Position numbers and translations under genes: made by a program. 64,000 bases of DNA. Origin: Moraxellaceae bacterium UBA2477 (lineage in GTDB: Bacteria; Pseudomonadota; Gammaproteobacteria; Pseudomonadales; Moraxellaceae). Under the pieces are notes generated by a model. It was given only the letters and a program-made list of their open reading frames with translations. It had not been told where the DNA came from and searched no databases. Where the stretch lies: contig DDPD01000071.1 of NCBI GenBank assembly GCA_002342025.1, forward strand, positions 1 to 64,000. Reading direction: 5' to 3'. Shown here one piece after another: positions 46,869 to 55,631 of this stretch (the first letter of the stretch is position 1; each line of letters begins with the position of its first letter).

Positions 46869-48403
46869 CAACGCTACGACTGGTTTTAGGCGATCAGCTC
46901 AATCCGAATCACCGCTGGTTTCAGGTCATCGACGAGACAGTTATTTATGTCCTCTTGGAGATGCGCCAAGAAACCGACTATGTCTTACATCATGCACAAA
47001 AAGTCATCGCCGTATTGGCTGGCATGCGCGACCTCGCCCGCTCGTTGCAAGCCGCTGGCCATCGTGTGCACTACCTGAAAATTTCAGACCCCGAGAATAC
47101 ACAGCAGCTGGAAAGCAATCTGGACATACTGCTGAACCATTTCAACGCCCAGTGCTTTCAGTACCAAGCTCCGGATGAGTGGCGGCTTGACCAACAGCTA
47201 AATCAATTTGTCGTAGCGCTTGAAGCGCGCGGTATCCATGCAAATGCGGTAGATAGCGAGCACTTCCTGGCCTCACGAGAACATGCTGCAAAACTCTTTG
47301 CATCGCAGAAAAACTGGTTAATGGAACGCTTTTATCGAGACATGCGAACGCGCCATGGCATTCTGATGACAGCCGATGCCAAGCCCGTTGGCGGGCAATG
47401 GAACTACGATCACGAAAACCGCGGCCGATGGAATGGTCAGCAAACACTGCCACAGGACAAACGTCATCGGCACAATCATCTCCCTTTGTGGTTAGAAATA
47501 CAGGCCGCTGGGGTGCACACCTTCGGGGAAGCCAGCGCGGATAACTTTCGATGGCCACTGAATCGAACCGAAGCCTTGGTCCAGCTAGATGACTTTATCG
47601 CTGATCGTCTTCCCTACTTCGGCCAGTATCAAGATGCCATGACGCAGCAGGACTGGCGCTTATTTCATGCGCTTCTATCCTTCGCGCTAAACACCAAAAT
47701 GCTGTCTCCGATCGAAGTGATCTTGGCGGCCGAACAGGCCTATAAACAGGGTCATGTGCCTATTTCAGCGGCGGAAGGATTTATTCGCCAAATTTTGGGC
47801 TGGCGCGAGTATGTTCGCTGCGTTTATTGGGCACGCATGCCGAACTACGTTCATCAAAATCACTTTCAGCATACGCAGGACTTACCCGAATGGTTCTGGA
47901 CGGGCAAAACCCATATGCGCTGCCTAAGCATGGCCATTAAGCAGTCTCTGGAGCAGGCCTATGCTCATCACATCCAACGTCTGATGGTGATTGGCAATTT
48001 TGCGCTACTCGCGGGGCTTAACCCAAAACAACTGCACACGTGGTACCTAGGCATTTATATTGATGCCTTTGAATGGGTAGAGCTGCCCAATACGCTGGGT
48101 ATGAGTCAGTATGCCGACGGTGGGCTACTGGCCACCAAGCCCTATGTCTCCAGCGCTGCTTACATCGATAAAATGAGCGACTACTGCAAAGACTGTCGCT
48201 ACGATAAAAAACAACGAATTGGCCCCAATGCCTGCCCATTCAATGCGTTGTATTGGGATTTTCATGCTCGCCATGCCAACACGCTCAGCAAAAATCCGCG
48301 CATTGGCATGGTCTATCGTCAGATCGAAAAAATGACGCCCGAAGCAAAATCAGCCATTACTGACCAGGCGATACAATGGCGCTCACGCCTGAACACGTTG
48401 TAG
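46865..48403 (+). CDS. Iron-sulfur (6-4)-type photolyase/cryptochrome (PhrB, FeS-BCP)
   Basis: A 512-residue member of the FeS-BCP group (PF04244-type N-terminus, TLRLVLGDQLNPNHRW). Four cysteines, 353, 441, 444 and 457 (HMRCLSM, YCKDCRYD, PNACPF), lie at a constant +3 offset from the 4Fe-4S ligands 350, 438, 441 and 454 of Agrobacterium PhrB as I remember them. His368-His369 (AYAHHIQRLM) match the PhrB catalytic His365-His366, followed by the conserved VIGNFALLAGL. It therefore probably repairs (6-4) photoproducts using FAD and a lumazine antenna. The start at MTTLRLVL overlaps the previous stop by 4 bases. Last gene of the overlapping four-gene run. Confidence 0.93.
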   Translation: MTTLRLVLGDQLNPNHRWFQVIDETVIYVLLEMRQETDYVLHHAQKVIAVLAGMRDLARSLQAAGHRVHYLKISDPENTQQLESNLDILLNHFNAQCFQYQAPDEWRLDQQLNQFVVALEARGIHANAVDSEHFLASREHAAKLFASQKNWLMERFYRDMRTRHGILMTADAKPVGGQWNYDHENRGRWNGQQTLPQDKRHRHNHLPLWLEIQAAGVHTFGEASADNFRWPLNRTEALVQLDDFIADRLPYFGQYQDAMTQQDWRLFHALLSFALNTKMLSPIEVILAAEQAYKQGHVPISAAEGFIRQILGWREYVRCVYWARMPNYVHQNHFQHTQDLPEWFWTGKTHMRCLSMAIKQSLEQAYAHHIQRLMVIGNFALLAGLNPKQLHTWYLGIYIDAFEWVELPNTLGMSQYADGGLLATKPYVSSAAYIDKMSDYCKDCRYDKKQRIGPNACPFNALYWDFHARHANTLSKNPRIGMVYRQIEKMTPEAKSAITDQAIQWRSRLNTL

Positions 48404-48432
48404 CGCCTTAGCCTTAAGCGGGCTCAGGCGGC

Positions 48433-49338
48433 TTAGGCTTGCTTAGACGGCTTGGCCATGGCGCCGATGAGTGCTCCCAGGAAAACGATGGTGACGCCTA
48501 AGGCCGTGCTAGAACTTAGGGTCTCACCTAAAACAGGCACGGCGAGCAACGCGCCGACCACAGGTACGGCTGACATCATAATGACGACCTTGACGCTGCC
48601 GAGTAACTCCACCGCTTTCGCATAGGTCCACATGGCGACACACACCACGATAAAGCCCTGATAAAACGCCTGAAGCGCAATGTCTTCGACACTCGCCAGA
48701 TGCAAATGACTCGGCAAAAACAGAGCAAATACTGGCAGGTAAATCATGGCGGATACGGACGTCACCCCTAGCGAAACATCAAATGCTTTGAGCTGCCAAT
48801 ATTTGATTAGCACTGTGAACAAAGACCATAAACAACTGGCACTAAGCAACATGAAGTCGCCCTTTATGGTCGCCGTTGAAAACGTTTGAGGCGTGATCTG
48901 GCCAAATAGCAGCGTTAACACGCCCGTTAATATCAACACCAGACCTAAGACACGCACACGGCTTGGACGCTCACCTAATAACCAACCAGCAAAAAAAGAC
49001 GTGAAGAACGGCAACATGCCGGAAATTAAGACAGCACCATGACTCGCCGGGGACGTTTGAAAACCAATATAACTGGCTAATGGATAGGTAATGCCCGCCA
49101 ACAGGGCTAGGCTTAAGGCTTGATACCACTTCAGTTGACGGCGCTCGCGATTCAGCAACCGGGGCAACCACCACGGCGCAAGCACTAATGCCGCCGTACC
49201 CAAGCGCAGCGCGGCAATATCATAGGGGGTCAAAATGCTCGTAGAACCCAGACGGGAAACCACAACAAAGCCAGACCAAATCAACAGCGTTACAGCCGCA
49301 AATACGTAGCCGGAATCGGTTGAATAAGTTGCTTTCAT
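48433..49338 (-). CDS. EamA-family (DMT) transporter
   Basis: A 301-residue inner-membrane protein with about ten hydrophobic helices in two EamA repeats. The first begins VFAAVTLLIWSGFVVVSRLG and the second LLSASCLWSLFTVLIKYW; the second ends with GALLAVPVLGETLSSSTALG. Members export amino acids, metabolites or drugs; substrate not predictable. It is convergent with the photolyase run (29-base gap) and divergent from the crotonase gene. Confidence 0.88.
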   Translation of the reverse strand: MKATYSTDSGYVFAAVTLLIWSGFVVVSRLGSTSILTPYDIAALRLGTAALVLAPWWLPRLLNRERRQLKWYQALSLALLAGITYPLASYIGFQTSPASHGAVLISGMLPFFTSFFAGWLLGERPSRVRVLGLVLILTGVLTLLFGQITPQTFSTATIKGDFMLLSASCLWSLFTVLIKYWQLKAFDVSLGVTSVSAMIYLPVFALFLPSHLHLASVEDIALQAFYQGFIVVCVAMWTYAKAVELLGSVKVVIMMSAVPVVGALLAVPVLGETLSSSTALGVTIVFLGALIGAMAKPSKQA

Positions 49339-49393
49339 TTCTGCGCTCTAAACGACTAAGCAGGCTAGGATACACCCTTCAAAACACCTCATT

Positions 49394-50188
49394 ATGAGAT
49401 TAAGCCGTATGAGCCCAGCGGAAATTCAAATTCAGCATCACGACGCTATTTGCCATATCGTGATTCATCGCCCAGAGCGAAAAAATGCGTTAACTCACAC
49501 CATGTATAGCGCGATCAATGATGCGTTATTAGCGGCTGAGGCCAACCCACATGTGCGAGTGATCGTGCTCAGTGGTGAGGGCGGAAACTTTACCAGCGGC
49601 AATGATTTGAAAGACTTTCTTCAGCACCCGCCTACAGAAGAACAGGCACCGGTCATGGTGATGCTCAACACCTTGTTAAATGTCCAAAAGCCGATTGTGG
49701 CTGCAGTCAGTGGCTACGCCATTGGTATTGGCACAACATTGCTGATGCACTGTGATTTGGCCTACTGTGACACCACCGCACGCTTTCAATTACCGTTTGT
49801 CAGCCTAGGCCTGTGCCCCGAAGCTGGATCAAGCTATGTTCTTCCGCTCATGGCCGATCACCGCCGTGCGGCAGAGCTACTGTTGTTGGGCGAGACATTT
49901 AGTCCCGAAACAGCGCGTGAGATTGGTCTTGTGAATACCATCGTGCTGGATGAGCCTGTACTCGCCTATGCACTGAGGAAGGCTAAGCAAGTAGCCAATC
50001 AGCCCAGCGCGTCGGTATTGCTCACCAAGTCATTACTGAAAAAACCACACCATGATATTTTTTCAGCGCACATGCGATTTGAAGGTCAACACTTTATGGA
50101 GCGCGTGACCTCCCCAGAGGCACTAGAGGCATTTTCAGCCTTCCAAGAAAAACGTCAGCCTAACTTCAGGCAATTTGACCCCGCCTAA
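49394..50188 (+). CDS. Enoyl-CoA hydratase/isomerase family protein
   Basis: A 264-residue crotonase. The first oxyanion-hole strand is VIVLSGEGGNFTSGNDLKDF and the second VAAVSGYAIGIGTTLLMHC. A glutamate in LCPEAGSSYVLP occupies the position of the catalytic acid of the isomerase/hydratase branch. A role in beta-oxidation or unsaturated acyl-CoA handling is likely, consistent with the convergent acyl-CoA dehydrogenase. A start at 49409 (MSPAEIQ) is also possible. Confidence 0.88.
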   Translation: MRLSRMSPAEIQIQHHDAICHIVIHRPERKNALTHTMYSAINDALLAAEANPHVRVIVLSGEGGNFTSGNDLKDFLQHPPTEEQAPVMVMLNTLLNVQKPIVAAVSGYAIGIGTTLLMHCDLAYCDTTARFQLPFVSLGLCPEAGSSYVLPLMADHRRAAELLLLGETFSPETAREIGLVNTIVLDEPVLAYALRKAKQVANQPSASVLLTKSLLKKPHHDIFSAHMRFEGQHFMERVTSPEALEAFSAFQEKRQPNFRQFDPA

Positions 50189-50205
50189 ATGCGGTCATGT
50201 TGCAC

Positions 50206-50238
50206 ATAAAAAAGGCGCCCATCAGGCGCCTTTTTTAT
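50206..50238. terminator. Bidirectional terminator
   Basis: A perfect 14-bp inverted repeat (ataaaaaaggcgcc and its complement) with a 5-base loop lies between the convergent crotonase and acyl-CoA dehydrogenase genes. Confidence 0.93.
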
Positions 50239-50250
50239 GATCCCATACGC

Positions 50251-51423
50251 TTAGAACGTGCGCGAAATCAGCTCTTTCATGATTTCGTTGGTGCCGCCAT
50301 AGATACGGTTAGCACGGGTATCGATATAGGCCTGCGCCACCGGATACTCGAGCATGAAGCCGTAGCCACCATGCAGCTGCACGCACTCGTCAGCCACCTT
50401 GGACATCAAATCCGAGACCCAGTACTTGGCGGCTGCAGCGGCATCCACCTGTAAGGTGCCTTTGATCTGCTCTTCAATACATTTGTCCACGAAGACGCGG
50501 GCGATCTGTGTTTCCGAGCGCAATTCAGCGAGCTTGTACTTGGTGTTCTGGTAAGCCGCAACCGGCTTGCCGAAGACCTTACGATCACGCACATAGGCCA
50601 GAGTATGAGCCAGTACTTGCTCACAGCCAGCCGCGCACATGATGGCAATCATTAAGCGTTCCCAGGCCAGTTCTTTCATGAGCATGATGAAACCCATGCC
50701 TTCCATGCCAATCAAGTTGGACTTAGGCACGCGCACGTTGTCGAAGAACAGTTCGCAGGTGTCCTGCCCCTTCATACCCACTTTCTTCAAAGGGCGACCT
50801 TTGCTGAAGCCAGGACGATCGGCTTCGATCAGCAGCAGCGAAATGCTTTCGGCGCCCTTGCTAGGATCGCCCGTCTTCACTACCACCACCGCGATATCGC
50901 AGAGATAGCCGTTAGTGATGAAAATCTTGCTGCCGTTCACGATGTAGTCATCACCATCGGCAATGGCGCTGGTGCGCACTGCCTGAAGGTCAGAGCCTGT
51001 GCCGGGTTCGGTCATGGCGATAGCGCCGACGGCCTCACCTGTGGCCATCTTCGGCAGCCACTTTTGCTTCAGCTCTTCGCTAGCGAAGTTATTCAGGTAG
51101 TTCGCCACGATATCCGAGTGCAGCGAAAAGCCTGAAGCGGAATCACCGGCACGCGCCTGCTCTTCCATGAGGATCACGCTGTATAAGCGGTCCACACCGG
51201 AGCCACCGTATTCTTCAGGCATGGTTGGGCAAAGCAGGCCCAGCTCACCCGCTTTATTCCACAAGTTGCGATCAATGTGCTGCTGCTCTTCCCATTTTTC
51301 ACGGTGAATTGCAATTTCATCTTCAAAAAAACGGCGGGCAGTACGGCGGAAATCTTCATGTTCTGCGCTGAACAGGGTGCGCGGAATCATGGCATTCATA
51401 GGATTCGGGACATTCAAACTCAT
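50251..51423 (-). CDS. Acyl-CoA dehydrogenase, long-chain type
   Basis: A 390-residue FAD enzyme introducing the first double bond in beta-oxidation and passing electrons to ETF. FAD/substrate motifs are AMTEPGTGSDLQAVRTSA and KIFITNGYLCDIAVVV. The MCAD-position catalytic glutamate is replaced by glycine in RIYGGTNEIMKEL, while a glutamate is present in ELAWERLMIA. That places the base as in long-chain/isovaleryl-type dehydrogenases. The ATG has GGAG 9 bases upstream. The upstream gap contains repeated GACT-N4-AGTC dyads (separate entry). Confidence 0.93.
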   Translation of the reverse strand: MSLNVPNPMNAMIPRTLFSAEHEDFRRTARRFFEDEIAIHREKWEEQQHIDRNLWNKAGELGLLCPTMPEEYGGSGVDRLYSVILMEEQARAGDSASGFSLHSDIVANYLNNFASEELKQKWLPKMATGEAVGAIAMTEPGTGSDLQAVRTSAIADGDDYIVNGSKIFITNGYLCDIAVVVVKTGDPSKGAESISLLLIEADRPGFSKGRPLKKVGMKGQDTCELFFDNVRVPKSNLIGMEGMGFIMLMKELAWERLMIAIMCAAGCEQVLAHTLAYVRDRKVFGKPVAAYQNTKYKLAELRSETQIARVFVDKCIEEQIKGTLQVDAAAAAKYWVSDLMSKVADECVQLHGGYGFMLEYPVAQAYIDTRANRIYGGTNEIMKELISRTF

Positions 51424-51473
51424 GACAAACCACTCCGGAAAAGGTCATAAAAGGCAGGCGAACCTCAAAATGT

Positions 51474-51550
51474 GACTCAACGGTCTCGCAGCCAGCCGCG
51501 TTTATACAAGCGCGACTCATCAGTCGCAAGCGATTTATGACTGAACAGTC
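51474..51550. promoter_or_regulatory. Repeated GACT-N4-AGTC dyads upstream of the acyl-CoA dehydrogenase
   Basis: Two exact dyads, GACT-catc-AGTC (51514-51525, inside the longer gcgact-catc-agtcgc) and GACT-gaac-AGTC (51539-51550), are joined by an imperfect copy, GACT-caac-GGTC (51474-51485). Centres are 40 and 25 bases apart. This looks like an operator array for a dimeric fatty-acid-type repressor in the divergent acd/DUF2061 gap. Confidence 0.4.
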
Positions 51551-51600
51551 CTTTTTCTTCGCACCATAGAAAAGCACTATCAAAAATAGAAAGTAATTTC

Positions 51601-51628
51601 ATTAGATCGAAGCAGATATTGCTTCTAA
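51601..51628. promoter_or_regulatory. Dyad upstream of the DUF2061 gene
   Basis: attaga-tc-gaagca, then gatat, then tgcttctaat: an inverted repeat with a two-base bulge, ending 29 bases before the DUF2061 ATG. Possible operator or 5' hairpin. The rest of the 234-base acd-DUF2061 gap shows no clear promoter. Confidence 0.35.
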
Positions 51629-51657
51629 TCTGGGGGCTAATTCAACGGAGAACGAAG

Positions 51658-51858
51658 ATGGCACGCCGAATTCAAAAAACGACTAGCTTTGCTGCGGTTC
51701 ACTTCGGCGTTGCTTTTGGTGTGAGCTACCTGCTCACAGGGAGTGTCATCATCGCTGGCGCGTTGGCAGTGATAGAGCCTTTGGTAAATACCGTGGCTTT
51801 TTTCATCCATGACTGGAGTTGGGATCGCTTTTCGCCCACAAGCGCAAGCCAGTCCTAA
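51658..51858 (+). CDS. DUF2061 small membrane protein
   Basis: A 66-residue protein matching DUF2061: [20 protein letters not shown], then [20 protein letters not shown]. Two membrane helices with a conserved Glu-Pro and His; function unknown. The ATG at 51658 is fixed by GGAG 7 bases upstream; the frame is open another 13 codons upstream without support. It precedes folD by 71 bases. Confidence 0.85.
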   Translation: MARRIQKTTSFAAVHFGVAFGVSYLLTGSVIIAGALAVIEPLVNTVAFFIHDWSWDRFSPTSASQS

Positions 51859-51929
51859 GTTCAGCACTGACAGGTCAGTCCCGCCCATGCGAAAATACGC
51901 GTCAACTTAACGACCGCTACGGAGATCTC

Positions 51930-52775
51930 ATGTCTGCCTTGTTGCTGGATGGCAAAGCCCTGTCGCTGAAAATGGAAGCCGAGCTCGCCGAGCGCGTTGC
52001 GCACATCAAGGCTAAAAGTGGCCGCACGCCTATTTTGGCTACAATTTTGGTGGGCGACGACCCTGCCTCAGCGACCTACGTGACCATGAAGGGTAAGGCC
52101 TGCCAGCGGGTTGGTATGGACTCCATCCGTCTTGAACTGCCCAGCGTGACCACGACCGAGCAACTCCTGGCTGAGATTCACAAGCTCAATGCCAACCCGG
52201 ACGTCCATGGCATCCTCTTACAGCATCCAGTACCGCATCAGATTGATGAGCGCGCCTGCTTTGATGCGATTGCTCTGGAAAAGGATGTGGATGGCGTGAC
52301 CTGCCTAGGCTTTGGGCGCATGGCCATGGGCGAGCGCGCCTATGGTTCAGCAACACCGGCAGGCATCATGAGTCTGCTTAAGCATTACGGTATCGCACTG
52401 GCTGGGAAACATGCCGTGGTGGTTGGGCGCAGTGCCATTTTAGGTAAGCCCATGGCGATGATGCTGCTCGGCGCCGACTGCACTGTCACCATTTGCCACT
52501 CGAAAACACAAAACTTAGCGGCGCTCATTGCGCAAGCCGACATTGTGGTTGGTGCTGTGGGTCGCCCCGAATTCATTAAAGCGGCATGGATAAAGGACGA
52601 CGCTGTAGTCGTTGATGCCGGTTATCACCCCGGTGGCGTGGGTGATATTGAGCTGAAGCCGTTGGTTGATCGTGTGGCTGCCTGGACTCCCGTGCCCGGT
52701 GGCGTTGGCCCGATGACCATCGCGACCTTAATCGAACAGTCCGTGCAAGCCGCAGAGCGCCAACTCGTCAGTTGA
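51930..52775 (+). CDS. folD: Methylene-tetrahydrofolate dehydrogenase/cyclohydrolase
   Basis: A 281-residue bifunctional enzyme interconverting 5,10-methylene-, methenyl- and 10-formyl-THF in one-carbon metabolism. The catalytic lysine is in [17 protein letters not shown]. Others are [22 protein letters not shown], the NADP loop [17 protein letters not shown] and [17 protein letters not shown]. The ATG at 51930 has GGAG 5 bases upstream; the open frame extends further upstream without a site. A strong terminator follows. Confidence 0.96.
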   Translation: MSALLLDGKALSLKMEAELAERVAHIKAKSGRTPILATILVGDDPASATYVTMKGKACQRVGMDSIRLELPSVTTTEQLLAEIHKLNANPDVHGILLQHPVPHQIDERACFDAIALEKDVDGVTCLGFGRMAMGERAYGSATPAGIMSLLKHYGIALAGKHAVVVGRSAILGKPMAMMLLGADCTVTICHSKTQNLAALIAQADIVVGAVGRPEFIKAAWIKDDAVVVDAGYHPGGVGDIELKPLVDRVAAWTPVPGGVGPMTIATLIEQSVQAAERQLVS

Positions 52776-52789
52776 GCCTGCGCGCGGCC

Positions 52790-52819
52790 ATAAAAAAGCC
52801 CCAGTAGGGGCTTTTTTAT
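52790..52819. terminator. Bidirectional terminator after folD
   Basis: A stem of aaaaaagcccc with ggggctttttt around an AGTA loop lies between the convergent folD and CorC-like genes. Confidence 0.93.
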
Positions 52820-54118
52820 TTAATCATCAATGACCTTGAGCCTGCTCACTAAGAGCTTGTCGATACGCATGCCATCCATGTCCACGACTTCCAGACGCAA
52901 GCCGTTCCAATTCATCACCTGACCCGTTCGAGGAATACTGCCTAGCTCGAACAGCACCAGCCCAGCAAGCGTTTGGAAATCGCGACTGCCTTCTAATTCG
53001 TCGCATTCCATCGGGAAAAGATCTCGGAAGCGCTCAATGGAAAGTGCGCCATCAATCAACCACGAACCATCTTCACGGCGAACTACATCAGGATCTTCAA
53101 CGTTGGCATCGGAGGGCAATTCGCCGACCATGGCTTCCAGCACATCAGTGAGAGTCACTAAACCTTGAATTTCGCCGTACTCATCCACGACTAAGGCTAA
53201 ATGCTCACGCTTGCTGCGGAACAGATCGAGTAGCGCCAAGGGAGACAAGCCCATCGGGGCAAATAAAGCCGGCTTAACCAGCGACTCAATATCCCAAATC
53301 GTGTTGTTGGCTAACTGCTGTTGCAACAGCACGGGTAGTGATAAAACCCCGACGATGTTCGCCATACCGTCGCGACAAACCGGCAAGTAACTGTAGCTCG
53401 TCTGAGCCAGTAAGGCTTTTTGCTCGTTCAGCGGCTCGCTGAGATCCAAGCACTCAATGTCGGGTCGAGTGGTCATGATCAAGCTCAAGTTCCAGTCATC
53501 GAGACGGAAAACATTGGCGACCAATTCACGCTCGGCTTGTTCAAAAATGCCTGCCTCAGCACCTTCTGCCATCAAACCCTTAATTTCTTCTTCGGTTACC
53601 GGTGAGTCACCGGTGCGCTTTACACCCAACAAGTCTAAAACTCGCTCGGTAGACCAGCTTAAAAAGCGCACTACGGGATGTGTTAGGAACAACACACCAC
53701 GCATAAAAGGCGCAATCACTCGAGCAATTTTCTCGGGCGACTGCATACCCAAACGCTTAGGTACTAACTCACCCACAATCAACGAGAAATAGGTGATGAG
53801 AATAACCATGCAGGCCGTTGCCAAGATGCTGGCATAGGGTGCAATCAGCGGGATGCTCTCGAAGATGGGTCGTAGACGGTCCGTAATGGCACCTTCGCCC
53901 AAGGCTCCGCTCATCACGCCAATGAGCGTAATACCGATTTGCACCGTGGACAGGAAAAAAGTGGGATGTTCAGACAGCTTCAACGCTGCCTTTGCACCTA
54001 AGTCACCCGTATCAGCCATTTGCTGCAAACGGATGCGGCGCGATGAAACGATGGCGATTTCCGACATGGCAAATAGACCATTGAAGGTAATCAAAAACAA
54101 AATCAGCAGTATGTCCAT
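52820..54118 (-). CDS. CNNM/CorC-type hemolysin-family membrane protein
   Basis: A 432-residue protein. The N-terminal DUF21 membrane domain has four hydrophobic helices: MDILLILFLITFNGLFAM, TVQIGITLIGVMSG, ILATACMVILITYFS and the helix near FMRGVLFLTHPVVRFLS. Two CBS domains follow (around LSLIMTTRPDIECLDLSEP and LALVVDEYGEIQGLVTLTDV), then a C-terminal CorC_HlyC domain. Homologues of known function are Mg/Co efflux or Na-coupled Mg transporters. The hemolysin name is historical; haemolysis is not implied. Confidence 0.92.
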   Translation of the reverse strand: MDILLILFLITFNGLFAMSEIAIVSSRRIRLQQMADTGDLGAKAALKLSEHPTFFLSTVQIGITLIGVMSGALGEGAITDRLRPIFESIPLIAPYASILATACMVILITYFSLIVGELVPKRLGMQSPEKIARVIAPFMRGVLFLTHPVVRFLSWSTERVLDLLGVKRTGDSPVTEEEIKGLMAEGAEAGIFEQAERELVANVFRLDDWNLSLIMTTRPDIECLDLSEPLNEQKALLAQTSYSYLPVCRDGMANIVGVLSLPVLLQQQLANNTIWDIESLVKPALFAPMGLSPLALLDLFRSKREHLALVVDEYGEIQGLVTLTDVLEAMVGELPSDANVEDPDVVRREDGSWLIDGALSIERFRDLFPMECDELEGSRDFQTLAGLVLFELGSIPRTGQVMNWNGLRLEVVDMDGMRIDKLLVSRLKVIDD

Positions 54119-54218
54119 AGAAGGCGGCGGTTAGTGACCGGGAGCGAGGGATCGCCGCAAGTGCAGCATGATACATGCCAACCTAGCTTTCCCCTAGCAG
54201 CTCCCAGCCTAATCCGGC

Positions 54219-55631
54219 TTAATCGGCTTTACGCCAACGAATGCCTTCGCGTGAAAACTCCACGGCCACGCCCATGGCTTGCAGTTGAGCCCGAATCTCA
54301 TCGGAGCGCTGGAAGTTTTTAGCGAGTCGAACAGCGGTTATTTCAGAAATTAAGGCTTCAACTTCGGCGACAAAGTCTGCATCCCCTGCCCCAGCCTGAC
54401 GGAAGGCTTCAGGTTCGTACTGTAAAAGCCCCAAAATGGCACCGAGACGTTTAAGCAGGTTGGCATACTGTGCAGCACCTGACGCATCAGCTGCTTTGTC
54501 ACAGCGATTCGCTTCACGCACCAACTCATACAGCACGGCTAGGGCTTCGGGGGTATTGAAGTCGTCGTTCATTGCCAATGCAAATCGCGCCTCATACTCC
54601 GCAGCGGTTGCTGGCTCGCCCGCGCCTAGATCAACCAATGCACCAAGCGTTGCGTAAAAGCGTTCTAGGGCTTGTTTAGCCTGATCCAACGCAGCGTCCG
54701 AATAATTCAGTGGGCTGCGGTAATGGCTAGCGGCAATGAAGTAACGCAAGACTTCCGGGTGATACTGCTTGAGCACTTCGCGAATGGTGAAGAAGTTGTT
54801 TAACGACTTCGACATCTTCTCGGCATTGACCTGCACAAAACCGACATGCATCCAGGTATTGACGTAGGTTTCGCCGGTCGCCGCTTCAGACTGTGCAATC
54901 TCATTTTCATGATGCGGGAAGAGTAAGTCCCCACCGCCGCCATGAATATCAAAACCGCTGCCCAAGCAGCACGTGCTCATGGCTGAGCATTCGATGTGCC
55001 AGCCGGGCCGACCCTGACCCCACGGCGAAGCCCATGAAGGCTCACCGGGCTTAACGGCCTTCCAAAGCACGAAATCCATGGGGTTTTGCTTGATGTCATC
55101 GACCTCAACACGCGCACCTGCCTGCAGCTCATCCAATTTTTTATTGGACAGGCGACCATAGCGCGGGAAGCTAGAAACGTTGAAATAGACATCGCCATTC
55201 TTGGCAGGATAGGCATGCCCTTTCTTCACTAAGGTGTCGACCATACGCAAAATATCGTCAACATGATCCGTCGCTTTCGGCTCTAGATTCGGACGCAATG
55301 CACCCAAAGCAGCCGCATCTTCGTCCATGGCCGCAATAAAGCGTGCCGTCAGCGCGTCAATGGATTCGCCGTTTTCGTTAGCGCGCGCGATGATCTTGTC
55401 GTCGATATCGGTGATGTTGCGGACATAAGTGACCTTGAAGCCTACGTGACGCAACCAGCGGGTAATGATATCGAACGACACCATGACGCGGGCATGGCCG
55501 ATATGACAGTAGTCATAGACCGTCATGCCACAGACATACAGGCTTACTTCACCGGCTTTTCGCGGCACAAAGGCGACCTTGCTGCGCGTCTCTGAGTTAT
55601 GAATGACCAATGCTGGCGACGTCACACTCAT
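54219..55631 (-). CDS. cysS: Cysteinyl-tRNA synthetase
   Basis: A 470-residue class I synthetase. The HIGH-like motif is [13 protein letters not shown] and the KMSKS motif [14 protein letters not shown]. Zinc ligands are Cys in VCGMTVYD, Cys in IECSAMS and His/Glu in [12 protein letters not shown]. Length is near E. coli CysS (461). The ATG at 55631 overlaps the glnS stop by 4 bases; the frame extends five codons further but would overlap more. The 100-base gap before the CorC-like gene holds nothing obvious. Confidence 0.96.
   Translation of the reverse strand: MSVTSPALVIHNSETRSKVAFVPRKAGEVSLYVCGMTVYDYCHIGHARVMVSFDIITRWLRHVGFKVTYVRNITDIDDKIIARANENGESIDALTARFIAAMDEDAAALGALRPNLEPKATDHVDDILRMVDTLVKKGHAYPAKNGDVYFNVSSFPRYGRLSNKKLDELQAGARVEVDDIKQNPMDFVLWKAVKPGEPSWASPWGQGRPGWHIECSAMSTCCLGSGFDIHGGGGDLLFPHHENEIAQSEAATGETYVNTWMHVGFVQVNAEKMSKSLNNFFTIREVLKQYHPEVLRYFIAASHYRSPLNYSDAALDQAKQALERFYATLGALVDLGAGEPATAAEYEARFALAMNDDFNTPEALAVLYELVREANRCDKAADASGAAQYANLLKRLGAILGLLQYEPEAFRQAGAGDADFVAEVEALISEITAVRLAKNFQRSDEIRAQLQAMGVAVEFSREGIRWRKAD

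Noticed and set aside
48404..48432. Near-palindrome (gccttaagc / gcttaggc) at the end of the photolyase run
   Set aside because: It has a bulge, lacks a U-tract, and overlaps the end of the EamA gene, so a terminator call is not justified.
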